64,000 nucleotides of DNA from Aerococcaceae bacterium zg-252 (GTDB taxonomy: Bacteria; Bacillota; Bacilli; Lactobacillales; Aerococcaceae): contig CP066204.1 of NCBI GenBank assembly GCA_016237705.1, positions 1,498,001 to 1,562,000 of the forward strand. Reading direction: 5' to 3'. The notes beneath the pieces were generated by a model. It was not told where the DNA came from. It did not search any database and saw only the letters and a program-made list of their open reading frames with translations. Below, one piece after another: positions 16,990 through 27,702 of the stretch. Within the stretch, counting starts at the first letter, position 1, and every line of letters begins with the position of its first letter. A program made the translations under genes and the position numbers.

Positions 16990-18318
16990 ATGACAAAAAA
17001 ACAAATGAAAATCGTATTACAAATGGTATCAGGTTATGGTGGCGAATTTAAAACATGGAGATTACCAGAAGCAAAAGCTGATGCTTATACAGATATAGAC
17101 TACTATGTTGAAATGGCGCAATTAGCTGAAAAAGGTAAACTACATGCCCTATTTATGGCAGATACGCCTGCACTCGTAAATGATTTAACTTATGACACAC
17201 CAATGCACTCAATGGATCCCCTTATTTTTATGACCTCTGTTGCTCGTGCAACTAAGCATATTGGATTAGTCGGAACATTTTCAACAACCTTTAATGAACC
17301 ATATAATTTGGCTCGTCATTTAAAAACATTGGATGTCATCAGTCATGGACGTGTCGGTTGGAATACAGTAACGACTTCAACAGCTGCAACAGCAGAAAAT
17401 TTCGGAACACACTTGATGAGTAGCCGTGATCGTTATGGTCGTGCGCATGAAGTGATTGAAGCCGTTCAAGGACTATGGGGTTCCTGGGGCGAGGGAGCTT
17501 ATCTACATGATAAAGAGTCTGGTCAGTTTGCCGATATGTCAAAAATTAGTCCAATTCACTACAATGGTGAGTATATTAAAACGGCAGGCCCCCTACCAAT
17601 TCCTCCGTCAGAGCAAGGTCAACCACCAATTTTTCAAGCTGGTCCAAGCCCTGAAGGTATTCGCTTAGCTGGTCGTTTTGCATCAGGTGTGTATGCTAAT
17701 CCATTTACAATTGAAGAAGCACGTGACTACCGTAATATTTTACGCGAAAGTGCTGTCGCACATGGTCGCTCTGCTGATGATATCAATATCTTTACTGGAT
17801 TTATGGTTACTATTGCTGATACTAAAGAAGAAGCCATTGCACGTCGTCGACAAGTGATGAATTTTGATCCACAAGAAACTAAACAACGCTTAAACTACTT
17901 ATCAGCAATGGTAGGAATTAATTTAAACAGCCTAGATATTGAAAAACCATTGCCACAAGAGGTACGCTCAATGTTACAACCACACTGGCAAGACCCTCGC
18001 TCACCACGTGCCGTACAATTATTACAAGAAGGATATTCACCACTTGATACATTGGCTATGGGAGTAATCAACTATCATCCAGTTGTGGTTGGTACAGCAA
18101 CAGATGTGGCAGACTTCTTACAAGAATGGTTCGAAGCAGGTGCAACAGACGGTTTTTCAATCGTACCTGATTTATCTCATGACGGTGTTCGTGCCTTTGT
18201 TGAACAAGTTGTGCCAATTCTTCAAGAACGTGGCATCTTCCATGAAGACTATGAAGGTAATACTTTGCGTGAGAATTTAGGTGTGAGCTATCAGTATGGA
18301 GTTCGTGACGAGAAATAA
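16990..18318 (+). CDS. LLM-class flavin-dependent monooxygenase (NtaA/SnaA/DszA type)
   Basis: A 442-residue luciferase-like monooxygenase. The family blocks GRVGWNTVTTS, YGRAHEVIEAVQGLWGSW, PPIFQAGPSPEG and GTATDVADFLQEWFEAGATDGF are clear. Members oxidise carbon-sulfur or carbon-nitrogen compounds (nitrilotriacetate, dibenzothiophene sulfone, alkanesulfonates) with reduced FMN. It is coupled to the upstream NMO-type flavoenzyme (1-bp gap) and is probably controlled by the divergent TetR. The substrate cannot be read from sequence. Confidence 0.85.
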   Translation: MTKKQMKIVLQMVSGYGGEFKTWRLPEAKADAYTDIDYYVEMAQLAEKGKLHALFMADTPALVNDLTYDTPMHSMDPLIFMTSVARATKHIGLVGTFSTTFNEPYNLARHLKTLDVISHGRVGWNTVTTSTAATAENFGTHLMSSRDRYGRAHEVIEAVQGLWGSWGEGAYLHDKESGQFADMSKISPIHYNGEYIKTAGPLPIPPSEQGQPPIFQAGPSPEGIRLAGRFASGVYANPFTIEEARDYRNILRESAVAHGRSADDINIFTGFMVTIADTKEEAIARRRQVMNFDPQETKQRLNYLSAMVGINLNSLDIEKPLPQEVRSMLQPHWQDPRSPRAVQLLQEGYSPLDTLAMGVINYHPVVVGTATDVADFLQEWFEAGATDGFSIVPDLSHDGVRAFVEQVVPILQERGIFHEDYEGNTLRENLGVSYQYGVRDEK

Positions 18319-18350
18319 GTTGAAGTAATTTAATCATTAAAATATATTTG

Positions 18351-18397
18351 CCAGTATTATGTGTAAGTCATTTTCTACACATAATACTGGCTTTTTT
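18351..18397 (+). terminator. Terminator after the monooxygenase pair
   Basis: CCAGTATTATGTGTA (18351-18365) pairs perfectly with its inverse at 18376-18390 and is followed by CTTTTTT. Confidence 0.9.
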
Positions 18398-18736
18398 CGA
18401 TTATGTAGGGCATCAAAACAAAATAACATGTCTCTATTGCTTTTGACTGATTAAAATTTATTGCTGCTGAATACTACGGATTGCTTTTTACAACTGTAAT
18501 TAAAGTTTTGATTTATGTAGCTTTCTTCTAGTTTCATAATTTTTCATCTTAGTTCTATGGCTAATTCTGAACTTTATACTGTCAGAATTCTAGGTAGGCG
18601 CTTACAAACATTAGATATAAACAACCAGACTGAATTATTAGTTTAATACAAATTTCAGTCTGGTAATAATTTCACTAAATATCTATTAAGTTCCACTAGA
18701 TAATGCAGAATCTATTTTATATTAATACACATCTTA
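18398..18736. other. Intergenic gap with an 11-bp hairpin
   Basis: No coding frame is credible here. ACCAGACTGAA (18624-18634) pairs with TTCAGTCTGGT (18654-18664) around a 19-nt loop, and a T-rich segment follows. It probably ends the leftward hsdR message or insulates the two loci. The core CAGACTGAA/TTCAGTCTG is shared with the hairpin in the insertion sequence at 3251-3295. Confidence 0.5.
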
Positions 18737-21700
18737 TTAGATTTCTCCACCAATCCCCTTAAATTTTTCAACCAATGCAACAATTTTCTCGAAAACTTTT
18801 TGTTTCATTGTCCGATATTGTGGTTTAAGTGGACTCATCTTAGGTAAAGCCTCATTCAAAGCATTCCCATTTTCACTAGCATATTCATGTTTAAGAGAGG
18901 TTTCTATATAACGTCTTGCTGCTATTTCATTCAAATTATCCTCAGCAATCAAATCGGCAACTTCTTCTTGCTGCTTCTTACGTGCAAAGAGGAAAAAGTG
19001 CTCAATAATATCCGCTTTGTCTTCAAAATCATCCAAATTACTCGTATGAATAAATTCCACAATCAAATCTTCTTTCGCCCGATGCCCAATGCTAGAACGG
19101 ATAGTGCGCTTGATTTCTTCAATCAATTCATCTTTGTCAGAAATTTTTTTATTGGTCTCAAAAATCAATTCAAGAATATAATCTAAGTTGATTTCTTGTG
19201 ATTTCAACAACTCTACCTCAAAGACAATTGAATCCCAATCAACCTTAGAATCATTATCCTGCTTATTACGACGCTCATTATCATACCAAGCCTTTATATC
19301 ATTATAAGTCGAACGATAGTCTTGAATCTCACGGATACTTGGAACATCTAATTGTAACAATTCTGCCAATGCCTCATCATCAACATGAAAACGATTCTTG
19401 AAATTTTCTACCTCTTGTGTATTTGAAATATCCAACTCTTGTAAAGTCTGTAAGCTCATAAAATCATCATAGTTTTTCAGGATATTATCTAAGCGTAGGA
19501 ATTGACCAAATAAAGCTACAAACTCTTTTTTATCACTCTCTTTGACAATAGCCAATGGATCTGGAAATTTCTCCTGTAACTCTTGAACCACATCTAGATA
19601 GCCTTTTTTTCCTTCTCCCGCTTCCGTATAACCATTCATATAATCTTGGTAAGACCGTTCAAGTAATACTTCTGCTGTCTCAGTTTTTCCAAATAACTTA
19701 ATAGCATCTTTCGTTGCTTGCTCTAAGTCACGAAAAGTTACAATATTTCCAAAAGCCTTAGTAGCGTTATAAATCCGATTTGTGCGTGAAAAGGCTTGAA
19801 TCAGTCCATGATATCGCAAGTTTTTATCCACAAAGAGTGTATTCAGAGTTGGTGCATCAAATCCTGTCAAAAACATACCGACAACAATAAGCAAATCTAC
19901 CTCTCCACTCTTAACGCGTTTTGCTAAATCACGGTAATAATTTTGAAAATCATTCCCATCAATAGTAAAACTTGTTCCAAATAAATGATTGTAGTCAGCC
20001 ACGCAGCCGCTCAAAAACTCCTTACTGCTAACATCAGTCAAATCCGCTGGTGTAAAGGTTTCATCTGCAATCTCACCAACCGACAGTTGCGTTTCATTGG
20101 CTGCATAAGAGAAAATAGTCGCAATCTTCAACGGTTTATCTTGATTTTTTTGCTGTACTTGTAACTCTTGATAATAGGCTTTTGCTGCCTCAACGCTAGA
20201 AACAGCAAACATTGCATTAAATCCCTTACCATTCTGCCGGTGAGTTTTCTGATTGAAATGCTCTAAAATATAGCTAGAAATTTCTTTAATTCGTGTTGGA
20301 TGAAGCAAAGCCTTTTTATTTTCAGCAGCTGACAATTTATCTAAATCTTGCTCTTTTTCAAGTGCCTTAAACTGAGGACGGACATCATTATAGTCAACTA
20401 GGAATTTTAGAACTTTCTGGTCACGAATAGCGTCGGTAATAACATAAGCATGCAACTCTTGACCAAAAACCGAAGCTGTTGTTTCACTACCCAAAGCATT
20501 TTCTACCTTAATCGGTGTCCCTGTAAAACCAAATTGGCAATACTTCTTAAATTTTTGTCTCAAACGCTTCTGTACTTCCCCAAATTGAGAACGGTGACAC
20601 TCATCAAAGATAAAAACCACTTGCTTATGGTAGACTGAATGTTCTTTCTCACTACTCATAAAATTATTGAGCTTTTGAATCGTAGTAACGATAATTTTAT
20701 TGTCGTCTTTTTCAATATTACGTTTCAGCCCTGCTGTACTATTTGAACCATTCACCGAGTCAGGAGAAAAGCGTTGATACTCCTTCATTGTCTGATAATC
20801 CAAATCTTTCCGATCGACCACAAAGAAGACTTTGTCCACTTCATCCATTTCAGTGGCAAGCCTTGCCGCCTTAAAACTAGTCAGAGTCTTTCCAGAGCCA
20901 GTCGTATGCCAAATATAGCCACCTGTCTCGGGTCCGCTTTTTAACTTTGAAGAAATGGCAGAACGAATTTTCCAGATAATACGCTCCGTCGCCGCAATTT
21001 GATAAGGTCGCATAATCAGCAAGGTGTCACTCGTATCAAACACAGAATAATTAATCAAAACATTGAGCAAAGTCTGTTGACTTAAAAATGTTGAAGTGAA
21101 ATCTTTTAAGTCCTTAATAGGTTCATTGTTTTTTAGTGCCCAGTTCATCGTAAAATCAAAGGAATTCTTATCTCGCTTAGTAGTGTTCGCAAAATAGCGA
21201 GTATCCGTACCATTTGAGATGACAAACAGCTGGAGATACTTATAAAGCGAATTTTCCTCATTGAAACTTTCCTTACTGTAACGATGAATCTGATTAAAAG
21301 CCTCACGAATCGCTACACCTCGCTTTTTTAATTCAATCTGAACCAGTGGTAGACCATTGACCAATATCGTTACATCATAGCGATTATTATGAATGCCCGA
21401 CTGTTTCATCTGATTGATAACTTGAAGTTTATTACGATTAATGTTTTTCTTATCCCACAGATAGAGGTTCTGGATATGACCGTCGTCAAAGATAAAATCA
21501 TAAATATGATTATCATGAAGTTTTCTCGTGCGATCAACCAAACTATCACTAGGTTTATTCAGGTATTCTTCTAAAAATCGTTGCCACTCTGCGTCCGAAA
21601 ATGATACATTATTTAATGCTTCCATCTGAACTTTCAGATTAAGCATCAAATCTTCTGGTGTAGTTAAGTGATTAAGGTACTCATATCCATTTTGCTGCAA

Positions 21701-21826
21701 ATCCAAAATTAACTCTCGCTCCAAATCAGCTTCTGTCTGATAAGAACCTGCCTTTTCATACTTTGTGTATTTTTCTAAGACAATAAAATTATTAGCCTCT
21801 AAAATAGGATCCGTATAAACTATCAA
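18737..21826 (-). CDS. hsdR: Type I restriction enzyme R subunit
   Basis: A 1029-residue HsdR. The N-terminal PD-(D/E)xK-like nuclease region includes [18 protein letters not shown]. The helicase motor has Walker A TGSGKT near residue 309, the DECH box ([12 protein letters not shown]) near 409, GFTGTPI, and later [19 protein letters not shown] and QAFSRTNRI. HsdR needs HsdM2S to cut DNA at a distance after translocation. The start is TTG 21826 after a weak AAGGGTG. The gene is intact, but hsdM upstream is broken, so cutting activity in this strain is doubtful unless another M subunit serves. Confidence 0.95.
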   Translation of the reverse strand: MIVYTDPILEANNFIVLEKYTKYEKAGSYQTEADLERELILDLQQNGYEYLNHLTTPEDLMLNLKVQMEALNNVSFSDAEWQRFLEEYLNKPSDSLVDRTRKLHDNHIYDFIFDDGHIQNLYLWDKKNINRNKLQVINQMKQSGIHNNRYDVTILVNGLPLVQIELKKRGVAIREAFNQIHRYSKESFNEENSLYKYLQLFVISNGTDTRYFANTTKRDKNSFDFTMNWALKNNEPIKDLKDFTSTFLSQQTLLNVLINYSVFDTSDTLLIMRPYQIAATERIIWKIRSAISSKLKSGPETGGYIWHTTGSGKTLTSFKAARLATEMDEVDKVFFVVDRKDLDYQTMKEYQRFSPDSVNGSNSTAGLKRNIEKDDNKIIVTTIQKLNNFMSSEKEHSVYHKQVVFIFDECHRSQFGEVQKRLRQKFKKYCQFGFTGTPIKVENALGSETTASVFGQELHAYVITDAIRDQKVLKFLVDYNDVRPQFKALEKEQDLDKLSAAENKKALLHPTRIKEISSYILEHFNQKTHRQNGKGFNAMFAVSSVEAAKAYYQELQVQQKNQDKPLKIATIFSYAANETQLSVGEIADETFTPADLTDVSSKEFLSGCVADYNHLFGTSFTIDGNDFQNYYRDLAKRVKSGEVDLLIVVGMFLTGFDAPTLNTLFVDKNLRYHGLIQAFSRTNRIYNATKAFGNIVTFRDLEQATKDAIKLFGKTETAEVLLERSYQDYMNGYTEAGEGKKGYLDVVQELQEKFPDPLAIVKESDKKEFVALFGQFLRLDNILKNYDDFMSLQTLQELDISNTQEVENFKNRFHVDDEALAELLQLDVPSIREIQDYRSTYNDIKAWYDNERRNKQDNDSKVDWDSIVFEVELLKSQEINLDYILELIFETNKKISDKDELIEEIKRTIRSSIGHRAKEDLIVEFIHTSNLDDFEDKADIIEHFFLFARKKQQEEVADLIAEDNLNEIAARRYIETSLKHEYASENGNALNEALPKMSPLKPQYRTMKQKVFEKIVALVEKFKGIGGEI

Positions 21827-21993
21827 TCTTGGTCACCCTTATAAAAATGATATCTAGTGATAAAGTCTTCAAAAAGACAAATTAACATCTTTTTTGTGTA
21901 TTCATTCTATAACTTCTTCTGATGAATGTTTAATATAACTTGAAAAATCAAACATACGTTTCTTATATACGTCTTGCATGCCCTGTCTTTATA

Positions 21994-23592
21994 TTAAAAT
22001 CTTAATAACTGATCCCTAAAATATTCATACTGTTGCTGTCTTTGGGCAATTTCTAGTGGCAGACCTTGTGTGAGGTCTGAAGTTAATGTATCGAATTTAT
22101 CAAGAATGGAGACAATACGTTCTTGTTCAGAGAGCATAGGTAAAACAAAACAGTATGTGAGGATAGCCTTCTTATCTCCTCTAGGCATCTTTGAACCCCT
22201 AGCATTTTGCATATCAAATTCAAAAAATCTATCATCTGCCAGTATATGATATAAATACCGACTATTTATACAATCCGATACTTGATTTTGAACAACCAAG
22301 ACATCTGGGCTTGCCCCACCTATATTTGAAGAAAACCAGATTTTCTTCAAATAAGGTCGTATATTTCCAAGTAAAATGTTTTCTTTATTATAAACATTTA
22401 CTTTTGTATTTTTTGGTAAATAAGTCGCTTCTTCTTTCCCTGCCCTATTTTGCAAAAGATTATCAACACCTACATAATTTTCAGATGTTAACTCATCTGT
22501 TGTTATTTTTTCAGTGCTATAATCAGCCACAGCTCCCAACGTTACTCGTATCGGTCCAAACACCCACTGCAAGAACTTAATTAGGTCTTGTCTGTGCTGT
22601 GCTGTGCTGTGCTGTGCTGTGCTGTGCTGTGCTGTGCTGTGCTGTGCTGTGCTGTGCTGTGCTGTGCTGTGCTGTGCTGTGCTGTCAGTGTACACGCCTT
22701 CAGCGGCAAAGGTCAAGAGCTTATCTCGAAAATATTCGTATTGTTTTTGACGTTGTTCAATCTCTTTTGGGAGACCGATTTTTAAATCATTACAGATTGT
22801 ATCAAAGTTGTCCAAAACTTGGACGATGCGGGATTGGATGGCTTTATTAGGCAAAGGTATTCTATATTTCTCAGTATCATTACTTGAAATTTGTGGCATT
22901 TGCATATTATCAGCAATATTCTGAAAATGTAATTTGTTATGATTGAGATAATGATAAACATAACGTAAATTTATATCTTCATTATCAGAACTATATGACC
23001 AAAACTCATTTTTAAAACTAAAAGGTTTTGTATAATATTCAAAATCAATAATACCACGCGACTTCACGATAATAGATGTTTCTGTATGAACATCCTTATC
23101 TGGAATATCTCCGTAATTAACATCCGCAAATGTCTTACCACCTGCAAAAATACGAATAGGAGCCCCCTCCTTATGCAAGTCTTTCATTTGTCCAGCTGTA
23201 ATTTTAGTCCCTCGTCCTTTGACAAGTACCTCCCCCAGCGTCTTCCACTCAACTTCATACACTTCATTTTCAAACGAAAGGAGCTTATCACGGTGATAGG
23301 AATATTGCTGTTTACGAAACGTAAGTTCCGTAACATATTCTGTAAATTTGTCAAGTATTTGCACGATTTCTACTTGAATTTTTTTCGGTGGGAGAGGGAT
23401 TTTGATTTTAGCTAAATTTTTAGGATAAAGTTCTATAACTTTTGTACCCATTACCAAACGTTCTTTTTGCTTAGATGTTTGAAACAATTCTGCCAGTTCT
23501 GCTTGTGTCAGCCAAACAGTTCCATTATCTAAGTGTAGCTCAATTTGGGCTTTCCCATCATCCGTATTGTAGATGATCACATCATTGCTCAT
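21994..23592 (-). CDS. hsdS: Mosaic type I specificity subunit with slippage repeat and RhuM-like start
   Basis: A 532-residue protein. Residues 1-42 look like the start of RhuM (NDVIIYNTDDGKAQIELHLD), a gene often found in type I loci. The frame then enters HsdS conserved sequence (LYPKNLAKIKIPLPP ... YSYHRDKLLSF). Next come a target recognition domain and a second conserved region (KQYEYFRDKLLTF, about 285-297), then six STAQH repeats (about 303-332). Last is another recognition domain with its conserved end (QQYEYFRDQLLRF). It overlaps the hsdM stop by one base. The repeat encodes 5-bp units, so slippage shifts frame; both other frames stop within five or six codons. The fusion looks like recombination between rhuM and hsdS. 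Confidence 0.85.
   Translation of the reverse strand: MSNDVIIYNTDDGKAQIELHLDNGTVWLTQAELAELFQTSKQKERLVMGTKVIELYPKNLAKIKIPLPPKKIQVEIVQILDKFTEYVTELTFRKQQYSYHRDKLLSFENEVYEVEWKTLGEVLVKGRGTKITAGQMKDLHKEGAPIRIFAGGKTFADVNYGDIPDKDVHTETSIIVKSRGIIDFEYYTKPFSFKNEFWSYSSDNEDINLRYVYHYLNHNKLHFQNIADNMQMPQISSNDTEKYRIPLPNKAIQSRIVQVLDNFDTICNDLKIGLPKEIEQRQKQYEYFRDKLLTFAAEGVYTDSTAQHSTAQHSTAQHSTAQHSTAQHSTAQHRQDLIKFLQWVFGPIRVTLGAVADYSTEKITTDELTSENYVGVDNLLQNRAGKEEATYLPKNTKVNVYNKENILLGNIRPYLKKIWFSSNIGGASPDVLVVQNQVSDCINSRYLYHILADDRFFEFDMQNARGSKMPRGDKKAILTYCFVLPMLSEQERIVSILDKFDTLTSDLTQGLPLEIAQRQQQYEYFRDQLLRF
22596..22685. repeat. Pentanucleotide tandem repeat (GCTGT)18 inside hsdS
   Basis: Eighteen perfect GCTGT copies (ACAGC on the coding strand), preceded by one TCTGT variant. 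The 90-bp tract encodes STAQH six times. Because five is not a multiple of three, gain or loss of one unit changes the downstream frame. All three frames read through the repeat, but only the present one continues into the last recognition domain. Confidence 0.97.
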
Positions 23593-24452
23593 CAGCTCAA
23601 CTCCTCGACAATCTTATCAATTTCTGCACGCAAGCGATCAATATTTTTCACTGTTTCAGCGATTTCTCTATTCAAGACATCAATATCAATCTTCTCACGT
23701 GTATCTTCTTTTTCTACATAGGTGGAAACAGAAAGATTGTAGTCCGCTTCAGCGATTGCTTTCAAAGGAATTCGAGCAGAAAAGTAGTCCTCAACCGCTT
23801 GACTTTCAAAAGTCGTCAAAATTTTAGAGATATTTTCCTCCGTCAAAACATTGTTGTTGGTCTCTTTTTTAAACTCTTTACTCGCATCGATAAAGAAAAC
23901 ATCTGTTATCGGCTTATTTTTCGCCAAAACAAGAATACAAGTTGCAATGGACGTTCCAAAGAAAAGATTATCTGGAAACTGGATAACTGCTTCAACAAAA
24001 TTTCCGTCTACTAGGTATTTACGAATCTTTTGCTCCGCACCCCCACGATAAAAAATCCCAGGAAATGTTACAATCGCCGCTCTCCCTTTTGAGGATAAAT
24101 AAGACAAGCTATGCATGATAAAGGCAAAATCCGCCTTACTCTTAGGTGCCAAAATCCCCGCAGGCGCAAAACGATCATCGTTAATCAGCGTTGGATCATC
24201 GCTCCCAATCCACTTAATAGAATAAGGTGGGTTTGAAACAATAGCATCAAATGGCTTGTCATTCCCATGCTTAGGATCAAGCAAAGTATTCCCACGCTCA
24301 ATGCTAAACTTATCATAGTTAATATTGTGGAGAAACATGTTCATCCGTGCTAAGTTATAGGTCGTCATATTGATTTACTGCCCATAAAATCCATCTTCAA
24401 TAACATGGTCGTCAAACTGTTTCTTCGCTTGCAGAAGCAAAGAGCCCGACCC
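23592..24452 (-). pseudogene. hsdM: Type I methyltransferase subunit, truncated with in-frame stop
   Basis: The C-terminal half of HsdM. The amino-methyltransferase motif SNPPYSIKW is present, preceded by the SAM motif end [20 protein letters not shown] at 24375-24377 interrupts the frame ([20 protein letters not shown]). Homology stops at about 24452, where mobile-element sequence begins; the N-terminal half is absent from the rest of the window. A shortened protein could restart at ATG 24368, but it would lack the SAM-binding motif. hsdM is a known target for serine-recombinase ICEs in streptococci. Confidence 0.9.
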
Positions 24453-24504
24453 CTCTCGTGTCAAGCGACTGACACAAAATATGTTGTTTATTTTTAGATA
24501 ATAA

Positions 24505-24530
24505 AAGAGGGTGATTTCTCACTCCCTCTT
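24505..24530 (-). terminator. Terminator after the recombinase block
   Basis: On the minus strand AAGAGGG pairs with CCCTCTT around a 12-nt loop and is followed by TTAT and T-rich sequence, just before the ICE left edge. Confidence 0.65.
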
Positions 24531-24534
24531 ACAT

Positions 24535-26036
24535 CTATTTCCATATGATTTTTTGAACTATACTACCTTCACAGATAACTGACTCAACATACTTTTCCAT
24601 AAGTTCTCGTGTAAGTTCATTATCTGTTACTACTTCTATTTCATTAGAAGATAGTTTTATCTTTTCTTCAAGCCTGTCAATTTCATTATCTATCTGATTT
24701 TTGCTTTCTACAAACTTAACTTTCGTCATTTTTCCAAGCTTATATTTTTCAAAATCAGACATCTTTTTTGCCTGAAGCTTCTCTATCTTCCTCTCTATAT
24801 CTTTAATACTTATTTTTTCTTTGGGCTTTACTTCTGCTTCACCATACTTCTCTTTAATAAGTGCAAGCACCTGATCCTCTAACTTATCTACTCTTGAGTT
24901 TTTATGTGCTACATTATTACACTTACAGATCCTACAATGAAAATACTTGTGTATTCTCATACTTCCATCTGGTCGTTTAAACTTTGATTGAGTAAGTCCA
25001 GAATATGATTACAAGTAGGACATCTTGCAAATCCTTGTAATGGCGATTTTGTCCTCCAAGGATAATCTGTATTCTTTCCTTTTAAGAAGCTATTCTTTTC
25101 TTTAATTTCTTTAATTTCTTGAACCTTATCAAACTCTTCTCTTGAGATAATAGCTTCATGATAGTCATAAACTCTACCCCATTCTTCTTTAGGATTAAAT
25201 TTAAAACTCCCAAGAGTCAATACCGACTTTTCTTGCATATTGAAGACATAAGTGCCTGTGTAATTTTCATTAGATAAAATATCTACCACTGTACCATTTG
25301 TCCATGTTGGTGCATCTCTTGTATCTGATGACACAATGTTATATTCATAATCCATATTGGTAAGTTCTTTTTTGCGCTCGTTTGGTGTTGGTATATTCTC
25401 TTCATTCATAACTGCTGCAATCTTTCTTGATGCAAGTCCTGTAAGGGCTAAGTCATACACCATCCTCACAATCCAAGCTGTTTTTTCATCAATAATGATG
25501 TTGTGCTTATCATCTGGATCTTTCATATAACCAAATGGTGGACTCCAGGCAAGAAACTTTCCTTGCTTCTTAAGTTCAGTAGTAACTGTCTTTACTTTCT
25601 GCGAAATATCTTTTGTATAGAAGTCATATAACAAACCTTTAAACTGAATATCAAGGTCTGTTCCGTTTCCTTTTTCCTTAGCACTATCGTAGCCATCATT
25701 AATCGCAATAAACCTAATACCAAGAAAAGGAAAAATATTCTCCAGATAATCACCAAGCGAAATGTAATCTCTCATAAACCTCGATAAGTCTTTTACAATG
25801 ATTGCATTGATTTTTCCATTCTTAACTTCTTCAAGCATTCTTTGGAAAGATGGTCTTTTCTCATTTGTTCCTGTATATCCGTCATCAATATATTCTTCTC
25901 TTTGGAAGCTTTTAAATTCATCATTTCTATCAAGAAAATCATTCAGGAAATACCTTTGGCTAATGATACTTTCGCTCTCATCTTTCTTCATCTGATCTTC
26001 TACAGATAATCTGATATAAAGTGCAATTTTACTCAT
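24535..26036 (-). pseudogene. Large serine recombinase 1, frameshifted
   Basis: The start is ATG 26036. The N-terminal resolvase domain is clear (ALYIRLSVEDQ with the catalytic Ser, then VKDLSRFMRDYISLGDYLE), followed by the recombinase domain and the first half of a zinc ribbon (CPTCNHILDL). A one-base loss near 24995 shifts the frame. The second half continues in another frame (RIHKYFHCRICKCN) with a coiled-coil tail to 24535. Repaired length is about 500 residues, normal for the family. It overlaps recombinase 2 by 8 bp, so the three are translationally coupled. Activity is unlikely unless the shift is a sequencing error. Confidence 0.88.
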
Positions 26037-27702
26037 CCTTTATGCCTCCCATCAAACTATCCATATTAAATTTAAAGATTATTTCAAAGTTATGATTGCC
26101 ATAGACAATTATCTTCTCTACTAAGCTATGAATTAAATCAGCTGGTAATTTTTCAACTTTTTTTGCTGAAAATACATCCTTAATCCACTTAATAGATATT
26201 CTCTTATTTCTTTCAAGGTCTTTTACAACCTTTTCAATCGAAATAACTTCATTATTGATTGTTGCAATATGGCTAAGAGCAATCTCTCTTTTTAGACCAT
26301 ATTCTTCTCTATCAATCTTACCTAAGCTATACTCTTCATAGGCTTTTTGAATTAGAATTTCTTCCTTCACTGTCTTAATTTTGAGTTTTGAAATATCTTC
26401 GTTTAGCTTACCTATGCTTTCAGAAAACCTTGCAGACACTCTTTCTATTAGCTTTTCCTTGCTTGTAGCCTTAGTGATAAACTCTGCTACCTTTTCTGAC
26501 ATTGCTTTATCAAGTTCTCTTTCCATGATAAATACTCTTACTTCGTTATCTATCTTTCCTGTGCAAGTATCATTTTGAAAAGAATAATAAAGTCTATCAT
26601 GGTTTATACCATAAATTATGGTTCTTCGGTAAAGCTCCTTACCTGTTGCATAATCGAAAATCAATCCCTTATATCTATTCTCATAATCTCTTTCAAAATT
26701 ATGCATTTCTGCACCAAAAGCATTATTCTTTAATCTATCTGCTCGCCCTTGCAACACTTTTTCAAAGTCTTCTTTTGAGATAATAGGTTCATGAGCATTT
26801 TCATAAATAATATGCTGGCTTTCATCTACATATTGTTGCTTCATTCCTTTTGCAAGATTTTGTTGCTTAACACCTTGCACTAAAGTTCCTGTGTATGCTC
26901 TATTAGTAAGCATTTTTGAAATAGTAGCTTTATTCCACTGTGGATCGCCATCTTGTCTATAAATTCTACCTGTTTTGTAATAGACCATTCCCGTCGCATA
27001 ACCCTTTGTATTAAAGTGTTTTGCAACCTCATATTGGCTTTTTCCCTCAAGTGTCAATCGGAACATTTCTTCAACGATGAATCTAAAATTCTCATCAACT
27101 TCTAATTTCTGTCCCTCTTTTAATTTTACTACCTTATATCCATAAGGCGGAACAGAACCAATAAAGTATCCGTTTCTTGCCCTATTGTGCTTACTTGTCT
27201 TTATCTTTACCGAAATATCTTTAGCATACATATCATTGACGATATTCTTTAGAGTTACTTCAAATGATTTCTTAGAATCTAAATCCTTAACAGTATCAAC
27301 CTTATCATTAACAGAAATAAACCTTACTCCCAAGAACGGAAATACCTTATCTATAAGTCTTCCCATCTCAAGATATTCTCTTCCCAGTCTTGATAAGTCT
27401 CTTATGATAATACAATTAATTCTTCTTTCACGAATATCTTGCATCATCTCTTGAAACTGTGGTCTTTCAAAATTTGTTCCACTATATTCATAGTCTGTGT
27501 AGATATTTACGACTTTGATGTTTTCCTTTAGAGCATACTCTTTACAACAAAGCATCTGTGTTTCGATAGACGATGATTTCTCACGCCACTCTTCTTTTCT
27601 TTCACTGGATAATCTTGTATATACTCCAGCTTTATAAAATACTTTTTGTGCTTGTTCTTCGTTTTTTCTTATATATCTTTTAGAAGTCCTTGCCATTAAC
27701 AA
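26029..27702 (-). CDS. Large serine recombinase 2
   Basis: A 557-residue site-specific recombinase. The resolvase catalytic domain has AGVYTRLSSERKEEWREKSS with the nucleophilic Ser, and IIRDLSRLGREYLEMGRLID. The recombinase DNA-binding domain follows (GYFIGSVPPYGYKVVKL, NRAYTGTLVQGV), and a coiled-coil region lies near the end. The zinc ribbon cysteines seen in its neighbours are absent, as is usual for one member of these triplets. It overlaps its neighbours at both ends by 7-8 bp. In serine-recombinase ICEs the proteins of a triplet are thought to share excision and integration. Confidence 0.9.
   Translation of the reverse strand: MLMARTSKRYIRKNEEQAQKVFYKAGVYTRLSSERKEEWREKSSSIETQMLCCKEYALKENIKVVNIYTDYEYSGTNFERPQFQEMMQDIRERRINCIIIRDLSRLGREYLEMGRLIDKVFPFLGVRFISVNDKVDTVKDLDSKKSFEVTLKNIVNDMYAKDISVKIKTSKHNRARNGYFIGSVPPYGYKVVKLKEGQKLEVDENFRFIVEEMFRLTLEGKSQYEVAKHFNTKGYATGMVYYKTGRIYRQDGDPQWNKATISKMLTNRAYTGTLVQGVKQQNLAKGMKQQYVDESQHIIYENAHEPIISKEDFEKVLQGRADRLKNNAFGAEMHNFERDYENRYKGLIFDYATGKELYRRTIIYGINHDRLYYSFQNDTCTGKIDNEVRVFIMERELDKAMSEKVAEFITKATSKEKLIERVSARFSESIGKLNEDISKLKIKTVKEEILIQKAYEEYSLGKIDREEYGLKREIALSHIATINNEVISIEKVVKDLERNKRISIKWIKDVFSAKKVEKLPADLIHSLVEKIIVYGNHNFEIIFKFNMDSLMGGIKDE

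Noticed and set aside
22596..22685. CRISPR-like array
   Set aside because: The repeat unit is 5 bp without spacers; it is a simple sequence repeat inside a coding frame.
22588..22850. Rightward frames of cysteine-rich peptide across the GCTGT tract
   Set aside because: They are the reverse reading of the hsdS repeat; no ribosome site and no similarity outside the repeat.
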